DNA from: CAUZWH01 sp965224275 | Lineage (GTDB): Bacteria; Pseudomonadota; Alphaproteobacteria; SHVV01 | Reading direction: 5' to 3' | DNA length: 64,000 nt | Assembly: GCA_965224275.1 (NCBI GenBank) | Contig: CBDCYR010000011.1 | Span: 434,001-498,000 of the forward strand | In this document: positions 44,601-53,728 of the stretch, one piece after another | Layout of the letters: each line of letters opens with the position of its first letter | Numbering within the stretch: position 1 is the first letter of the stretch | Made by a program: the position numbers and the translations under genes | Notes under the pieces: model-generated | Database searches by the model: none | What the model was told of the DNA's origin: nothing | The model's input: only the letters and a program-made list of their open reading frames with translations

Positions 44601-44737
44601 ACGCTACGAATGGTGGTGGTGGGGTCTTCGGAGCTCGGATAGGAAATGAACGTCGTCAGTCCCATCGCGATTATTCCCGCGATCGCAAGAACGGTGACGC
44701 GCGAGTTGTTCAGCGCTAGATCGCCGAGGTTCATCAC
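41651..44737 (-). CDS. RND efflux transporter permease (AcrB-type, HAE1/MMPL group)
   Basis: A 1028-residue inner-membrane pump with about twelve spans and two large periplasmic loops, the standard size for the family. Motifs include GIIMRL-type helix sequences (PLTMLLGIIFMRLLEVEFQR), MIIALGLLVDNGIVVAEDIR with the proton-relay Asp, and FSLAGIVINNGIVLIDRIGI in the second half. It works with a periplasmic adaptor and an outer-membrane channel to expel drugs or toxic compounds. The adaptor gene upstream ends 27 bases before its start and is wrecked, so the pump is unlikely to function unless another adaptor substitutes. No TolC-type gene is nearby. Confidence 0.93.
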   Translation of the reverse strand: MMNLGDLALNNSRVTVLAIAGIIAMGLTTFISYPSSEDPTTTIRSVKVTAFKPGMTAERVEELITDPIETALREVAEIDEIKSTSKTGETQIDVEIHGRVGVLDPVFQKIRNKMDDVRPKLPADTVGPLVNDDVGLTAIATIALWADGFTLAEMRSVARAVRNQLYTLDGVRRIELFGVQEERIYLELSAAKLAQFGVSPQEIFGQLAQQNIIEPGGEIKAGDRSVLIEPSGNFESVDEIRNVVFSIPDSDQVARLDQIVQVRRGLSDPPEFPVFFNDQPAIILSISTVEGTNNVEFGARLTALVNEIEQDLLIGYVLEYATFQPELIDQAVQGAVSNVYQTLAIVLVVVMLFLGLRTGLIVGFFVPLTMLLGIIFMRLLEVEFQRMSIAAMIIALGLLVDNGIVVAEDIRVRRERGVDRQRAAIEAVRTLALPLLVSSLTTIFAFLPMLLLEGGVGDYVRSLSQVVTTLLLASWVLSMTVTPALCTWLMKVPAITEDAEQSAEDYDGLMYRAYRRILSLLLRARLAFIGVLVLLLIGAMQVLGTVPTEFFPLGDRNQFLVYLDFEAGTDIRAVQPRVRKLTQWLADEDINPEITSHVAYVGSGGPRFFLSLSPVDPDPHRAFVLINTVSATDVGPLIDRVNRYLDENLPAARADAKRMWFGSSEPGQIDIRFIGPNGDLLAATAAKVEHAFHAVPGTVGIKHDWENKVLKLIVDVDQARARRAEVTSTDIANALEATFAGLSVSDYREGDTILPIVLRGDENLRTSLSGLQRAQIYAPANGGFVQLAQVAEVRGEWQFGRIKRRNQVRTLTIQARNPNIPAPVLLARVMPTLDALNLPAGYRWEIGGEIEDQAEANGKLFGLLPLALAGIVILLVGQFNSFRKGGIILLTIPLILIGAVLGLVVMQASYGFMVMLGLFSLAGIVINNGIVLIDRIGIEQAQGREPLDAVTTACLARLRPILMTTLTTVLGLIPLILFGGALFFGMASVIAFGLIVATVLTLGFVPVLYTLFYGIRPGNSSSAVSAET

Positions 44738-44764
44738 CGGACTCCCTGAAACACCGAACGGCGC

Positions 44765-45259
44765 TTACTCGCCGGCCAGCTTCACCTTCTGGCCATCACG
44801 CAGGAAACTGACACCGGCAGCGGCCAGGATGTCGCCGGCCGTTACGCCCTGGGTGATTTCGATGAGATTGTCGCGGCCATAGCGACCCTTGACCGGGATC
44901 CTGGCGACAGTGCCGCTTTGGCGATTGTATTTGAAAACAAACGCGTCGGCATCGCCGTCGGCGGCGGCAACGGCCACCAGAGGAACGAGGTAGCCGCGAT
45001 CATCTTGGTCGCCTGCCACCACAATCGTTACCTCCGCAGCCATCCCCGGGAGCAGCTGGGATGCGTATTCGATCAACGTTGCTTTGACGAGAACGGCGTT
45101 CGCGGCACCCGAGGTCGAGCCGATCTCGGTAACCCGACCGCTACATCCACAGTCGGACACCGTCGAAACCTCGACAGTCACCGGCAGACCGATCGATAAG
45201 CGGCCGACAGCCCCGTCGGGGATGGAGAGTTCAACCTCCAGCGCCTTGTCTGAATTTAA
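44765..45259 (-). pseudogene. RND periplasmic adaptor (HlyD/MFP type), C-terminal fragment
   Basis: Carries the beta-barrel and membrane-proximal domains of the adaptor: NSDKALEVELSIPDGAVGRL, LPVTVEVSTVSDCGCSGRVT, SQLLPGMAAEVTIVVAG and GYLVPLVAVAAADGDADAFV, ending at VKLAGE. The upstream side is cut at 45259 by the end of an IS5-family fragment. The matching N-terminal parts lie at 45682-46933. As read, no start codon or signal peptide remains on this fragment. Confidence 0.87.
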
Positions 45260-45681
45260 GGCGCCTCTAAAAATGCCTTCCGGCGCTCTCAATCGGTTAG
45301 AATCGGGGCGACGTGACACGGGGATCAGGGGAACCAGCGATGGGCCAAATGGGCTTTTTTGACATCGCGAATCGGTATGCGGGGCTGGACGCCAAGAACG
45401 ACCCGCTGGTGAAGATCGACGAGGTTGTTCCGTGGGAAGACTTCCGACCGCGTCTCGAGGCGGCATGGCGCAAGCCGGACGAGGACCGGAAGTCTCCGGC
45501 GGGACGCAAGCCGTGGGATGCGCTGGTGATGTTCAAGGCGATCGTTCTCTGCGCGCTTTACAACCTGTCGGACGATCAGGTGGAGTACCAGCTTCGCGAC
45601 CGCCTCTCGTTCATGCGGTTTCTGGGGTTGGGGCTTGAGGACCGGGTTCCCGACGCCAAGACGGTGTGGCTCTACCGCGAA
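45260..45681 (+). mobile_element. IS5-family element fragment with the N-terminal half of a transposase
   Basis: The left end is GGCGCCTCTAAAAATGCC, a typical IS5-type terminal repeat. From about 45340 the frame reads MGQMGFFDIANRYAGLDAKN and continues through WDALVMFKAIVLCALYNLSD and LSFMRFLGLGLEDRVPDAKT to WLYREQ, the N-terminal half of an IS5-group transposase. It then runs into adaptor-gene sequence at about 45681; the catalytic DDE half and the right terminal repeat are missing. It is a different element from those at 24117 and 51021. Confidence 0.82.
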
Positions 45682-46213
45682 CAAAGACTGGCCCGACAGA
45701 ACTTCGACGAACGGATCGACTGTCCGCTCTGCAATTGTCCCGTCGAAGGGTGCCGTTAGCCGCGTTTTAGCTAGATCTCGCTCGGCGCTAGCCAGCCGGG
45801 ACCGCGCCAGGTTCAGACTCCCCTCGGCGGATTCGAACGCGGCAAGCGCCTGATCATAAGCCGCCGGCATCAAATCAACCGCTCAGGAGCGACCGAACGC
45901 CAAAATTCGCAACCCAGCCGCGCTCGAACAATTTGCGCTGGCGCTCGAGCTCGAGTTGCTTCTCGGCGAACCCCGCTCCGGCAGTTTGCAAGTCGGACTT
46001 TGCAGCCTGAACGTCGATCTCGAATGGCTTGGGATCTAGGGTTGCGAGTGCCTGGCCCTTCTTGACGCGCTGCCCTTGCTTGACCCTGACTTTTTGCACG
46101 GTTCCGGAAACCGCAAAACTAAGCGAGGAGGTGCTGGCGGCCGCGATGGTGCCGGAGTATCGGTGGACGGCGCCGCCCGCCGGTTCGCTGACATAACCTC
46201 GGCCTGACAACAT
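45682..46213 (-). pseudogene. RND adaptor middle fragment (copy A of a scrambled duplication)
   Basis: On the minus strand it carries the adaptor segments YVSEPAGGAVHRYSGTIAA, VKQGQRVKKGQALATLDPKP (lipoyl-type half motif) and the hairpin region AAKSDLQTAGAGFAEKQLEL, then after a frame break near 45880 it carries AYDQALAAFESAEGSLNLAR, APFDGTIAERTVDPFVEVLS and GQSLF, where the IS5 fragment begins. Bases 46033-46196 are identical to 46651-46814 in copy B. No signal peptide is present in this copy. Confidence 0.82.
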
Positions 46214-46296
46214 GCGCCGCCTGGTGCAGTTGGAGCGCCTCGCGGCGGCGGCGCCACCGTGACGGTATTCAGGGCAGGAGTCCGTGCAGGCTCGGC

Positions 46297-46933
46297 ATCA
46301 AATCAACCGCCAGCGACCGAACGCCAAAATCCCGAGGCCGGGTGACGTCCGCTGCCCCGGTTCGGGCTCATCTGGGCATTTTTCGAGGTGCCCTTTAGTG
46401 AGAACAAAGACTGGGACAGAACTTCGACGAACTCGAGCTTGCAATTGTCCCGTCGAAGGGTCGTTAGCCGCGTTTTAGCTAGATCTCGCTCGGCGCTAGC
46501 CAGCCGGGACCGCGCCGGCAGACTCCCCTCGGCGGATTCGAACGCGGCAAGCGCCTGATCATAAGCCTTCGCTCGACAATTTTGGCGCTGCTCAGCTTCT
46601 CGGCGAACCCCGCTCGGCATGAAGTCGAATGAACGTCGATCTCGAATGGGGATCTAGGGTTGCGAGTGCCTGGCCCTTCTTGACGCGCTGCCCTTGCTTG
46701 ACCCTGACTTTTTGCACGGTTCCGGAAACCGCAAAACTAAGCGAGGAGGTGCTGGCGGCCGCGATGGTGCCGGAGTATCGGTGGACGGCGCCGCCCGCCG
46801 GTTCGCTGACATAATACGGTTTGATAGCGCGTATTCGCTCTTCATTAACGGAGACTTCTTCTTCGCAGCCGGCGACAGTAATCAGGCAGGGAACGAATAA
46901 CGATAGAACTATCCAGCGCGAGTGACTCGTCAT
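46297..46933 (-). pseudogene. RND adaptor N-terminal fragment (copy B, with the native start)
   Basis: Contains the probable original start at ATG 46933 and a lipoprotein signal (RWIVLSLFVPCLITVAGCEE, lipobox VAGC). It continues through YVSEPAGGAVHRYSGT and KKGQALATLDP, then breaks. Downstream pieces repeat copy A but with scattered small deletions: ASAERDLAKTRLT, VEVLSQSLF and so on, in changing frames. The order start-copy B-copy A-IS fragment-C-terminus implies a tandem duplication of most of the gene followed by deletions. A functional adaptor is very unlikely from this locus. Confidence 0.82.
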
Positions 46934-47059
46934 TACTCCCCCTTCGCACGATTGAGCGTGCTTAGTAGTTTCCCTCAGCGGCTTCTTGAGGATCAAAATA
47001 TCCATGAAGCCCACATCTAGATTACGACGCGATATGATACGCCAATGGGCGAATAGATG

Positions 47060-47370
47060 CGGCTTATTTCAGCAAGGCGGTCGGCTTAAGCAATTTTACC
47101 AAGAGGTAACGTGATGAAGCTCCACCGAAAATTATTGAGAAATATGCTTCTTATCGGAGCGATGATTGTGACTTCCGTATCGGATGTTTCAGCCGAGCAA
47201 AACCGTGCCGGCCCGCGTCTCCCAGGACCGGCAGCCGTTGCTCCGGCTTCGGAGCTCTTCTCCAAAAGCGCGCGCAGGGTCATCATGTCCTGGGTCATCG
47301 TCTAGCCCAACCCTAAACCGGAACCGCGATGGCCTCCGCTGTGGATAGCCGGCTTGCCTACGCCAATTAC
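47060..47370 (+). pseudogene. Duplicated leader and 5' end of the downstream gene, truncated
   Basis: Bases 47060-47204 match 47370-47514 with one change: the untranslated leader with AAGAGGTAAC, the start codon (ATG 47114), and the first 30 codons encoding the signal peptide. Copy 1 then diverges (AEQNRAGPRLPGPAAVAPAS) and stops at 47305, so it would give only a secreted 64-residue peptide. The 310-base offset between copies suggests a tandem duplication with later deletion. Confidence 0.75.
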
Positions 47371-47423
47371 GGCTTATTTCAGCAAGGCGGTCGGCTTAAG
47401 CAATTTTACCAAGAGGTAACGTG

Positions 47424-48110
47424 ATGAAGCTCCACCGAAAATTATTGAGAAATATGCTTCTTGTCGGAGCGATGATTGTGACTTCCGTATCGGATGTTTC
47501 AGCCGAGCAAAAGCACTCCGGCTTCCTCACGAATTACGAGATGCTCCGTCCCGGCCCGGAGGGAGGCGCCAAAGAGGTTTGGACGAACCCGAAGTTCAAA
47601 TTTCCCAACCACGTAGGCAGTTATCACAGCTTGCTTATCGAACCTGTAGTGATCTACATCGCCAAGACCTCATCCAATCGAGGGCTCTCGGTCCGCGATC
47701 TGCGCCAGTTGGCGAGCGACCTTGAAACCAGGCTCATAGCGGCAGTTGGTGGTCGCTACAAACTGGCGTCTAGCCCGGCTGAGGGAGTGTTGGTCTTGCG
47801 AGTCGCGTTAACCGATGTGGAACTGCCGAACCCGGCGCTGGATACGGTGACATCGGTGGTCCCGGTCGCGCGAGTCGTGTCGTTTCTGAAAAAAAAGGTT
47901 ACCGGGCGTCATAGCTTCGTCGGCTCGGCTTCGATCGAAGGGGTACTCGTCGACGGCGGCACCAATGAGACGCTGATCGCATTCGTCGACACCCGCTCAG
48001 GTGACAAGGGGGTTGGTGGCTCAACCGACAAATTCGAAGACGCGCGGGAGGCGTTCAAATGGTGGGGAGACCGTCTACGGACATTTCTAGAGCAAGCGCG
48101 TTCGAACTGA
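47424..48110 (+). CDS. DUF3313-type periplasmic/envelope protein
   Basis: A 228-residue exported protein. Residues 1-27 are a signal peptide (LLRNMLLVGAMIVTSVSDVS, then AEQ). The mature part opens HSGFLTNYEMLRPGPEGGAK and contains YHSLLIEPVVIYIA and the ALTDVELPNPALDTVTSV region, matching the DUF3313 pattern. The function of this family is unknown; members are usually lipoproteins, but no lipobox Cys is seen here. ATG 47424 follows AAGAGGTAAC. Its 5' end and leader are duplicated just upstream. Confidence 0.78.
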   Translation: MKLHRKLLRNMLLVGAMIVTSVSDVSAEQKHSGFLTNYEMLRPGPEGGAKEVWTNPKFKFPNHVGSYHSLLIEPVVIYIAKTSSNRGLSVRDLRQLASDLETRLIAAVGGRYKLASSPAEGVLVLRVALTDVELPNPALDTVTSVVPVARVVSFLKKKVTGRHSFVGSASIEGVLVDGGTNETLIAFVDTRSGDKGVGGSTDKFEDAREAFKWWGDRLRTFLEQARSN

Positions 48111-48244
48111 ATGCAGGTCCATCCGTCTAGGAGTCAACCGTCAAACCTTTGGTTCGCTGCAGGCTAGGCAGGTACCTCCGCCCCCCGTCTGTTCGGAACT
48201 TTGGCGAGGAAGAAAAGACCATAGAAGATTGGCACTACGCCTAG

Positions 48245-48485
48245 AACTCTCCCCGAACGGAGAGGGCTCCCTCACCCCTTTGGGAGACGGGATAGTGCTA
48301 GCGAAATTACGTGACACTTTTTGGCGACTCGTCACGGGGCCGGATTGATGAGTGGGTAGCGGGGGTCGTTACCCACGCTCGTCGATGTCCGCTTTCTAGT
48401 GGATTACGTCTGGAATCGAGGGGTGTTGGGTCGTCGTGGACGAGCGCCCGTTTCGGCAATTTTTGGACCCGGAGCTGCCATCGCT
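48245..48485. repeat. Dispersed repeat of about 240 bp (copy 2)
   Basis: Counterpart of 39095-39340, in the same orientation; it starts in the CTCTCCCCGAACGGAGAGGG palindromic stretch and ends at GACCCGGAGCTGCCATC. It fills most of the 624-base gap between the DUF3313-type gene and the flippase-like gene. Nothing else in that gap (48111-48734) could be identified. Confidence 0.75.
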
Positions 48486-48734
48486 CCACGATGCATCTGC
48501 TGGACTGTGCTACGATTTCGAGGGCATCAGGCTGCAGCGCGAAGGGTTGTCAGTCTATGCCGCAGACGTTGGCTAGAGATGGCGCATAGACCCAGCCATT
48601 ACGACCTCGATCATTGCAAGAGCGATATCGGTTGCGACCGCCGCTATTGGCGCGATCACGGTGTGGACTCTCAAGTAAGTAATTTGCCCTGCACGGTTGT
48701 GCCACCACGAATCTGAGATTGCTGCAGAGGTCGG

Positions 48735-49772
48735 ATGACCGGACGTTCTAACCTGTTCATCAAATGGCTATTACCGATCGTGGGCGCGGCGCTCGCGATC
48801 GTCTTCCTTTTCTGGTTTTACCGCGACCTCGACATCGACAAGTTTCTCGCTGCCGTTGCGACCGCTAATTCTGTTTGGCTTGTCACGCTGGCCGTAACCA
48901 TCCTTCTCGAGCAACTGGTCCGAGGTTGGAAGTGGCGGCAAATTCTCTTTGATTTGAAGTCGGTTTCGAGCATCCGGCTCTTCGGTGCGATTCTCGCCGG
49001 CTACGGAGTTGGGGCGCTCATACCGTTTGGCGTCAGTCCCCTGGTGCGCTCGTGGCTCATCGCCCGGCTGGAAGGATTGCGCATGGCCTGTGTGCTCATG
49101 ACCACGGCTATCGAGCGGTTTTTAGATGGGATCGTTTTCGCGCTCATCGCAGGGCTCGTGGCGCTGTCTGGCGAGATACCGCAGGTCCAGGGAGGTATTA
49201 GAACCGGCCTCGCTATCGCCGGGTTGCTGAATCTTGTCTTCTTCTCAGCCCTGATTTGGTCCCTCTTTCTAGGGCGCGCGCCGCTGGGGCGCGACGAGGC
49301 CCGCGTGAGCCGTTGGATCGATTGGGTTGCTGTCAAAGGCGGCCGCCGTCTTGACGGTCTTAGGTCGGCGATCCGCGAGGGCATTATCTGGCCGAGGGAC
49401 AGGGCCCGCCAAGTCGGCGCAATCGCAGCCAGCGTTGTGATGAAAATGATCTCTGTGACTCACTTTCTTTGGACAGGCCTCGCGGTCGGGGTTGTCCTCG
49501 CAGGCTGGGACTATCTCTTTCTCATGGTTTTCGCAGGCTTTGCCTTGGTCTTGGCACGCTTTATCCGCGTTCCGGGCGGCTTCGTCATCGGCTCTGCATT
49601 TGCGCTCAAGCTGCTCGACGTGCCGGATGAACAAGCGCTCGCGATGATCCTCTTCAACAACGTTTTTTCGATTGTGCTGGTCGTAGGGATCGGGCTCGTC
49701 TTTCTGTGGCGAAGTGGTATCGATATCGGCGCGGCGCAAACAAGTCAGGTAGAAATCGATGGCGGCGGCTGA
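48735..49772 (+). CDS. Lysylphosphatidylglycerol synthase TM region/UPF0104-like membrane protein
   Basis: A 345-residue protein with about eight hydrophobic spans, matching the flippase-like part of the MprF/UPF0104 family (YbhN-like). Family marks include LLEQLVRGWKWRQILF near residue 57, YGVGALIPFGVSPLVRSWLI near 95, TTAIERFLDGIVFALIAGLV near 123 and the LPGG-like RVPGGFVIGSAFALKLLDVP near 275. There is no aminoacyl-transferase domain. Such proteins are thought to move or modify lipids, but the substrate here is unknown. AGAGG precedes the ATG. Confidence 0.82.
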   Translation: MTGRSNLFIKWLLPIVGAALAIVFLFWFYRDLDIDKFLAAVATANSVWLVTLAVTILLEQLVRGWKWRQILFDLKSVSSIRLFGAILAGYGVGALIPFGVSPLVRSWLIARLEGLRMACVLMTTAIERFLDGIVFALIAGLVALSGEIPQVQGGIRTGLAIAGLLNLVFFSALIWSLFLGRAPLGRDEARVSRWIDWVAVKGGRRLDGLRSAIREGIIWPRDRARQVGAIAASVVMKMISVTHFLWTGLAVGVVLAGWDYLFLMVFAGFALVLARFIRVPGGFVIGSAFALKLLDVPDEQALAMILFNNVFSIVLVVGIGLVFLWRSGIDIGAAQTSQVEIDGGG

Positions 49773-50468
49773 GAGGCCGAGTGGAGGCCGGCCGACCCAC
49801 GTTCTGGAAAATCGCCGGGGCAGGTGCAGCCTTCCAGGCTGGACAGCTTAGAAAATCTGACAGCAACACCTTTAAGGACGGTCTTCGGGCCGCCCTTCTT
49901 CGTCTGAGCGAGTATCAATTGTTGGCTACAAATCGGCCTTTCGGGCTACCCGAAATACGACCGAGACTAGGTGTAAACTTGCCATTCGGTGTTTGGATGT
50001 CGGTATAGGGGCCGAAACTAGCCGTTTCTAGCAGGTGTCCAGCAAGGCAATTCGTGACCCATTCGAGACTTTGATTGCCCTCCATATCGCCGGAAGTCGC
50101 TAGGCTCTCGCGAGCCTCTCGAACTAGCCTGTTCGAGACATTCAGCGGCAAGAAAGCCAAGATCACCATCGAGGAGTAGCGCGCTACCGCTCCAACACGG
50201 TCCGTCCCCGCAGTGCACCTAGCTACCGGCCGCCAGCACTGGCGGTGGTCATTCCCTTGGGCCAAAACCGGTCAGGATTACCAGAATCGACGAGTTGCTC
50301 CCGTGGCGTTACGTTTCTACGGAAGCGTAACGTTTGAACCGCGGCACAGACAGGGTGGCGGTGCCAAACGCTTATCATCGCGCTTTGCGCAGTCAACGCA
50401 TTTACTCGCGGCGCAACCTGGAAAACGATCCCGGCCATTCGGGAGACTAGATGAAGAGAGAAACTGCC
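49773..50468. other. Non-coding gap before the MscS-type gene
   Basis: About 700 bases without a credible gene. It contains one copy of the dispersed 31-base motif (ATGTCGGTATAGGGGCCGAA then ACTAGCCGTT at 49998-50027) preceded by AACTTGCCATTCGGTG, which also recurs at 53829-53842. Short frames here lack conserved features. Otherwise nothing was identified. Confidence 0.5.
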
Positions 50469-51020
50469 ATGCCCTTGCGATTGGTACAGATAATTTTTGC
50501 GGTGATGTTCGCGGCGTTACCGATCAGCGCGGGCGCGCAAGTAACGATACCTATGGGCGGGGGCGGGGGCGGGGAAAGCGCGGAGAAAATCGAACTGACC
50601 AGCCCCGAGGCTATCCGCGAGCTTATTTCGCGGATGTCGGATGCGGAGGTCCGCGGGGTGTTGCTGGAACGTCTTGATGCGGTCGCTGCTGAAGCTGCAA
50701 ACCGCGAGGCCGCCACAGACGGCGGGCTGCTGGATTTCGCCAATCGCGCGACAGTGGGGGTCTTTAACTCAGTCGTTCACGCGGTCAGCAAAACACCGCT
50801 TCTTATCGACTACCAATCAAAGAGTTTTGCGACATTTATCGAGCGCCTCGGCGCATCAGGCATTTTATTCCTCGTCGTTGTCATGGCCGCCGCCATTGCC
50901 GCCGGCTTGATTATTGAGCAGTTTTTCTACCGGGTGACTCGACGGTGGACGAATGTTGCGTCGGTTGACGGCGAGCGCTCTCTCCGGGAGACCATCGTCT
51001 TCCTCTTCAAACGCTTTCTA
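50469..51020 (+). pseudogene. MscS-type mechanosensitive channel, 5' part, split by IS5
   Basis: The N-terminal 184 codons: a signal peptide (LVQIIFAVMFAALPISAGAQ), a Gly-rich stretch, a periplasmic helical region (SPEAIRELISRMSDAEVRGV) and a first membrane span (SGILFLVVVMAAAIAAGLII). The frame then enters an IS5-family element at 51021. The remainder, with the pore, is at 51956-53728. ATG 50469 is chosen because GAAGAGAGAAA precedes it; ATG 50451 is possible. Deleting the element with a TA duplication leaves the two halves one base out of phase, so extra bases were lost or the true target was longer. Confidence 0.82.
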
Positions 51021-51954
51021 AGAGTCCGACTCGAAACTCTATGTTTGATAACAGTACCTTGCGAGCCGCCTTGTGAGGAGTCGGATGTTGGCGACAAGAA
51101 TCCATGCCTGTGCGGAGGCGATTGATTTCTCCCAATCCTTGGCCAGTCGACGGCATCGGTTGAGCCAGGCGAAGGTCCTCTCGACGACCCATCGTCTGGG
51201 CAGGAGCTCGAAGCCCTGGGCGGTGTCTGAGCGCTTGATGATCTCGAGCTTCCAGCGGCCGATGTCCTCAAGGGCGCCCTCGAGTTTCGGTCCCGCGTAG
51301 GCGGCGTCGGCGAAGAGGTGACGCAGCCGGGGGAAGCGATGACGGATCGATTTGAGGACCTCGGGCGCGCCGTCGCGGTCCTGGATATCGGCTGCGTGCA
51401 CGATCAGGCCGACCAGCAGGCCGAGTGTATCGGTGACGATGTGACGCTTGCGGCCCTTGATCTTCTTGCCCGCGTCATAGCCCCGAACACCACCGCTTTC
51501 CGTGGTTTTCACGCTCTGGCTGTCGATCACCCCGGCGCTCGGGCCGGCCTCGCGTCCTTCCAGCTCCCGGGCCGCCATGACCAGGTGATGGTTGATGCTC
51601 TCCAGCAGGCCGTTGGAGCGCCAGTCGTAGAAATAGCGCTGGACCGTGGAAGGCGGAGGGAAGTCGTTCGGCAACATCGCCCACTGGCAGCCCGTCGAGG
51701 CCATGTACATGACCGCATCCATGACATGGCGCAGGTCCGTCGTCCTCGGCCGGCCGATCTTCTTGCGCGGCGGCATGAGCGGCGCGATCAACGCCCACTC
51801 TCGATCCGTCAGGTCGCTTGCGTAGCGCCCGCCACGGCGCTCATAATTCGGGCGAGTGATTTCGGTCCACATGTTGTGCCTCCTCGTTTGCTTTGACACA
51901 ACCGAGTAAGCCACAACCGACTGAAATCACTCAACTAGTTTCGGGTTGGCCTCT
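51021..51954 (-). mobile_element. IS5-family insertion sequence, intact
   Basis: The ends carry imperfect inverted repeats: (TA)AGAGTCCGACTCGAAACT at 51021 and the complement of (TA)AGAGGCCAACCCGAAACT ending at 51954, with TA outside on both sides. It is 934 bp long, with a single full-length transposase gene on the minus strand. A degraded copy of the same element is at 30506-31240. The intact gene suggests a fairly recent insertion into the channel gene. Confidence 0.85.
51039..51872 (-). CDS. IS5-family transposase, full length
   Basis: A 277-residue DDE transposase. The N-terminal DUF4096-type region reads YASDLTDREWALIAPLMPPR and GCQWAMLPNDFPPPSTVQRY; the catalytic core has GVIDSQSVKTTESGGVRGYD with the first Asp, HLFADAAYAGPKLEG with the second, and VVERTFAWLNRCRRLAKDWE with the Glu. 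GAGGAGG precedes ATG 51872. No frame break is visible, so it is probably active. Confidence 0.92.
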   Translation of the reverse strand: MWTEITRPNYERRGGRYASDLTDREWALIAPLMPPRKKIGRPRTTDLRHVMDAVMYMASTGCQWAMLPNDFPPPSTVQRYFYDWRSNGLLESINHHLVMAARELEGREAGPSAGVIDSQSVKTTESGGVRGYDAGKKIKGRKRHIVTDTLGLLVGLIVHAADIQDRDGAPEVLKSIRHRFPRLRHLFADAAYAGPKLEGALEDIGRWKLEIIKRSDTAQGFELLPRRWVVERTFAWLNRCRRLAKDWEKSIASAQAWILVANIRLLTRRLARYCYQT

Positions 51955-51955
51955 T

Positions 51956-53728
51956 AGCGATATCGCTGGTGTGGTGGTTTTCTACCTGGCAGCCAGCACA
52001 CTTGGCCCGTTGATCGGCTTCAATCTGGCTCCTGTTATTCTCGGCGAAGACGCGCCGACGATTATGCCGGTCATTGGCGCCTATATCGACGGCATTTGGT
52101 TTAACCTGATTATCCTTCCTCGCCTCAGCATAGCGGCGACGCGCTTCCTAATTTCGCCAAGCAAACCGGAATATCGGCTGATCACAACCGATGACTGGTC
52201 GGCCAGATTTCTGCACCGACATCAGGCGATTTTTATTTTCCTTGTTGGTTTTTCCGCATGGATCGTCACGTTCAACGACATGAACGGGGTGCCGGTGGGC
52301 GAATCCCGATTGGGTTTTTGGCTGAACGTCGTCGTGCACGGGTACTTCGCTACGGTGGTCTGGCGTACCCGCGAAGGGCTTACGACGATGATGCGCGGGG
52401 CAGACCCAGATGTCACGCCCGGAGAAGAAAGAGCGGCGTACTACTACCCCTACATCATCGTGGGCATCACCATCGCTGCCTGGTTCATGGTCGAAATCAT
52501 TGTCACTTATGAACTCTGGAGCCTTCTCGCCGGCGCGCCGCAGGTCAAGATGTTCATCCTGCTGGCCTATGCGCCTGTGATGGATGCGATGGTGCGCGGC
52601 CTCGTTCGTCACCTGACGCCGCCGATGACCGGCGAGGGCGTTGTGGCTGAACGCGCCTATATTTCGGCCAAACGAAGCTACATCCGCATAGGCCGGATAA
52701 TCGCCTTCGCCGCTGTCGTCATGGCGATCGGCCAGATATGGGGCATTGACTTCACCAACCTGGCGACAGCCGGCGTCGGCGCCCAGTTCGCCGGTCGGTT
52801 CATTGAGATTCTGGTGGTCATCGCCGTCGGCTATCTGGTTTGGGAGATCGTCTCTCTCTGGATCAACCGCCGTCTGGCCGCCGAGCAAACCGCGGCGGGC
52901 TTTGACCTGACCGAAGAAGAGCCCGGTGGTGGCGAAGGAGGCGGCATCGGCGGCTCGCGCCTCTCGACCGTGCTGCCACTGCTCTTGGGGGTCATGAAGG
53001 CGGCGATCGCTTTGATTTTCGGCCTGATTGCGCTTGGCAATATCGGCATCGACATTACGCCGCTGCTCGCCGGCGCGGGTATCATCGGTCTCGCCGTCGG
53101 GTTCGGCGCGCAGAAGCTGGTTGCCGACGTTGTTTCAGGCATCTTCTTTCTGGTCGACGACGCCTTCCGCACGGGCGAATTTGTCGAAGTCGAAGGCACC
53201 ATGGGCACGGTTGAGAAAATTTCTATCCGTTCCATGCAGTTGCGCCATCATAAAGGTCCGGTGCACACGATCCCCTATGGCGAGATCCCCAAGATCACCA
53301 ACTATTCGCGCGACTGGGTGATCATGAAGCTCAAGTTTACAGTCCCCTTCGAGACCGATCCGAACAAGGTGAAGAAACTGTTCAAACAGATCGGCAAGGA
53401 CATGATGGAGATTCCGGAATTCGCCGAAGACCTTCTACAGCCATTCAAATCGCAGGGAGTCTTCGACTTTGACGATATCGGCATGATCATCCGAGGCAAG
53501 TTTATGGCCAGACCCGGCAAGCAGTTCACGATTAGGAAGGAGATTTACAACCGCGTGAAGGCTTCGTTCAACGCCAACGGAATTGAATTCGCTCGCCGCG
53601 AGGTTCGCGTCGCAATTCCCGGCCTGGAAGGCGCCGAGCACCTGACAGAAGAGCAAAAGCTTCAGATTGCCGGCGCAGCGACCTCAGTTGCGCAAAACCT
53701 TGAGGCACCGGCGGAAGACCCAAAATAG
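51956..53728 (+). pseudogene. MscS-type mechanosensitive channel, 3' part with pore domain
   Basis: The continuation of the split channel gene: several spans (AGVVVFYLAASTLGPLIGFN and others), then the conserved pore-lining helix LLAGAGIIGLAVGFGAQKLV (near 53080), the beta domain DAFRTGEFVEVEGTMGTVEK and IPYGEIPKITNYSRDW, and the C-terminal alpha/beta domain. It belongs to the larger MscS-like class with extra N-terminal spans. Such channels open on membrane tension and release solutes on osmotic downshock. The frame upstream of 51956 belongs to the IS, so no native start is left; an internal start might yield a truncated channel. Confidence 0.85.
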
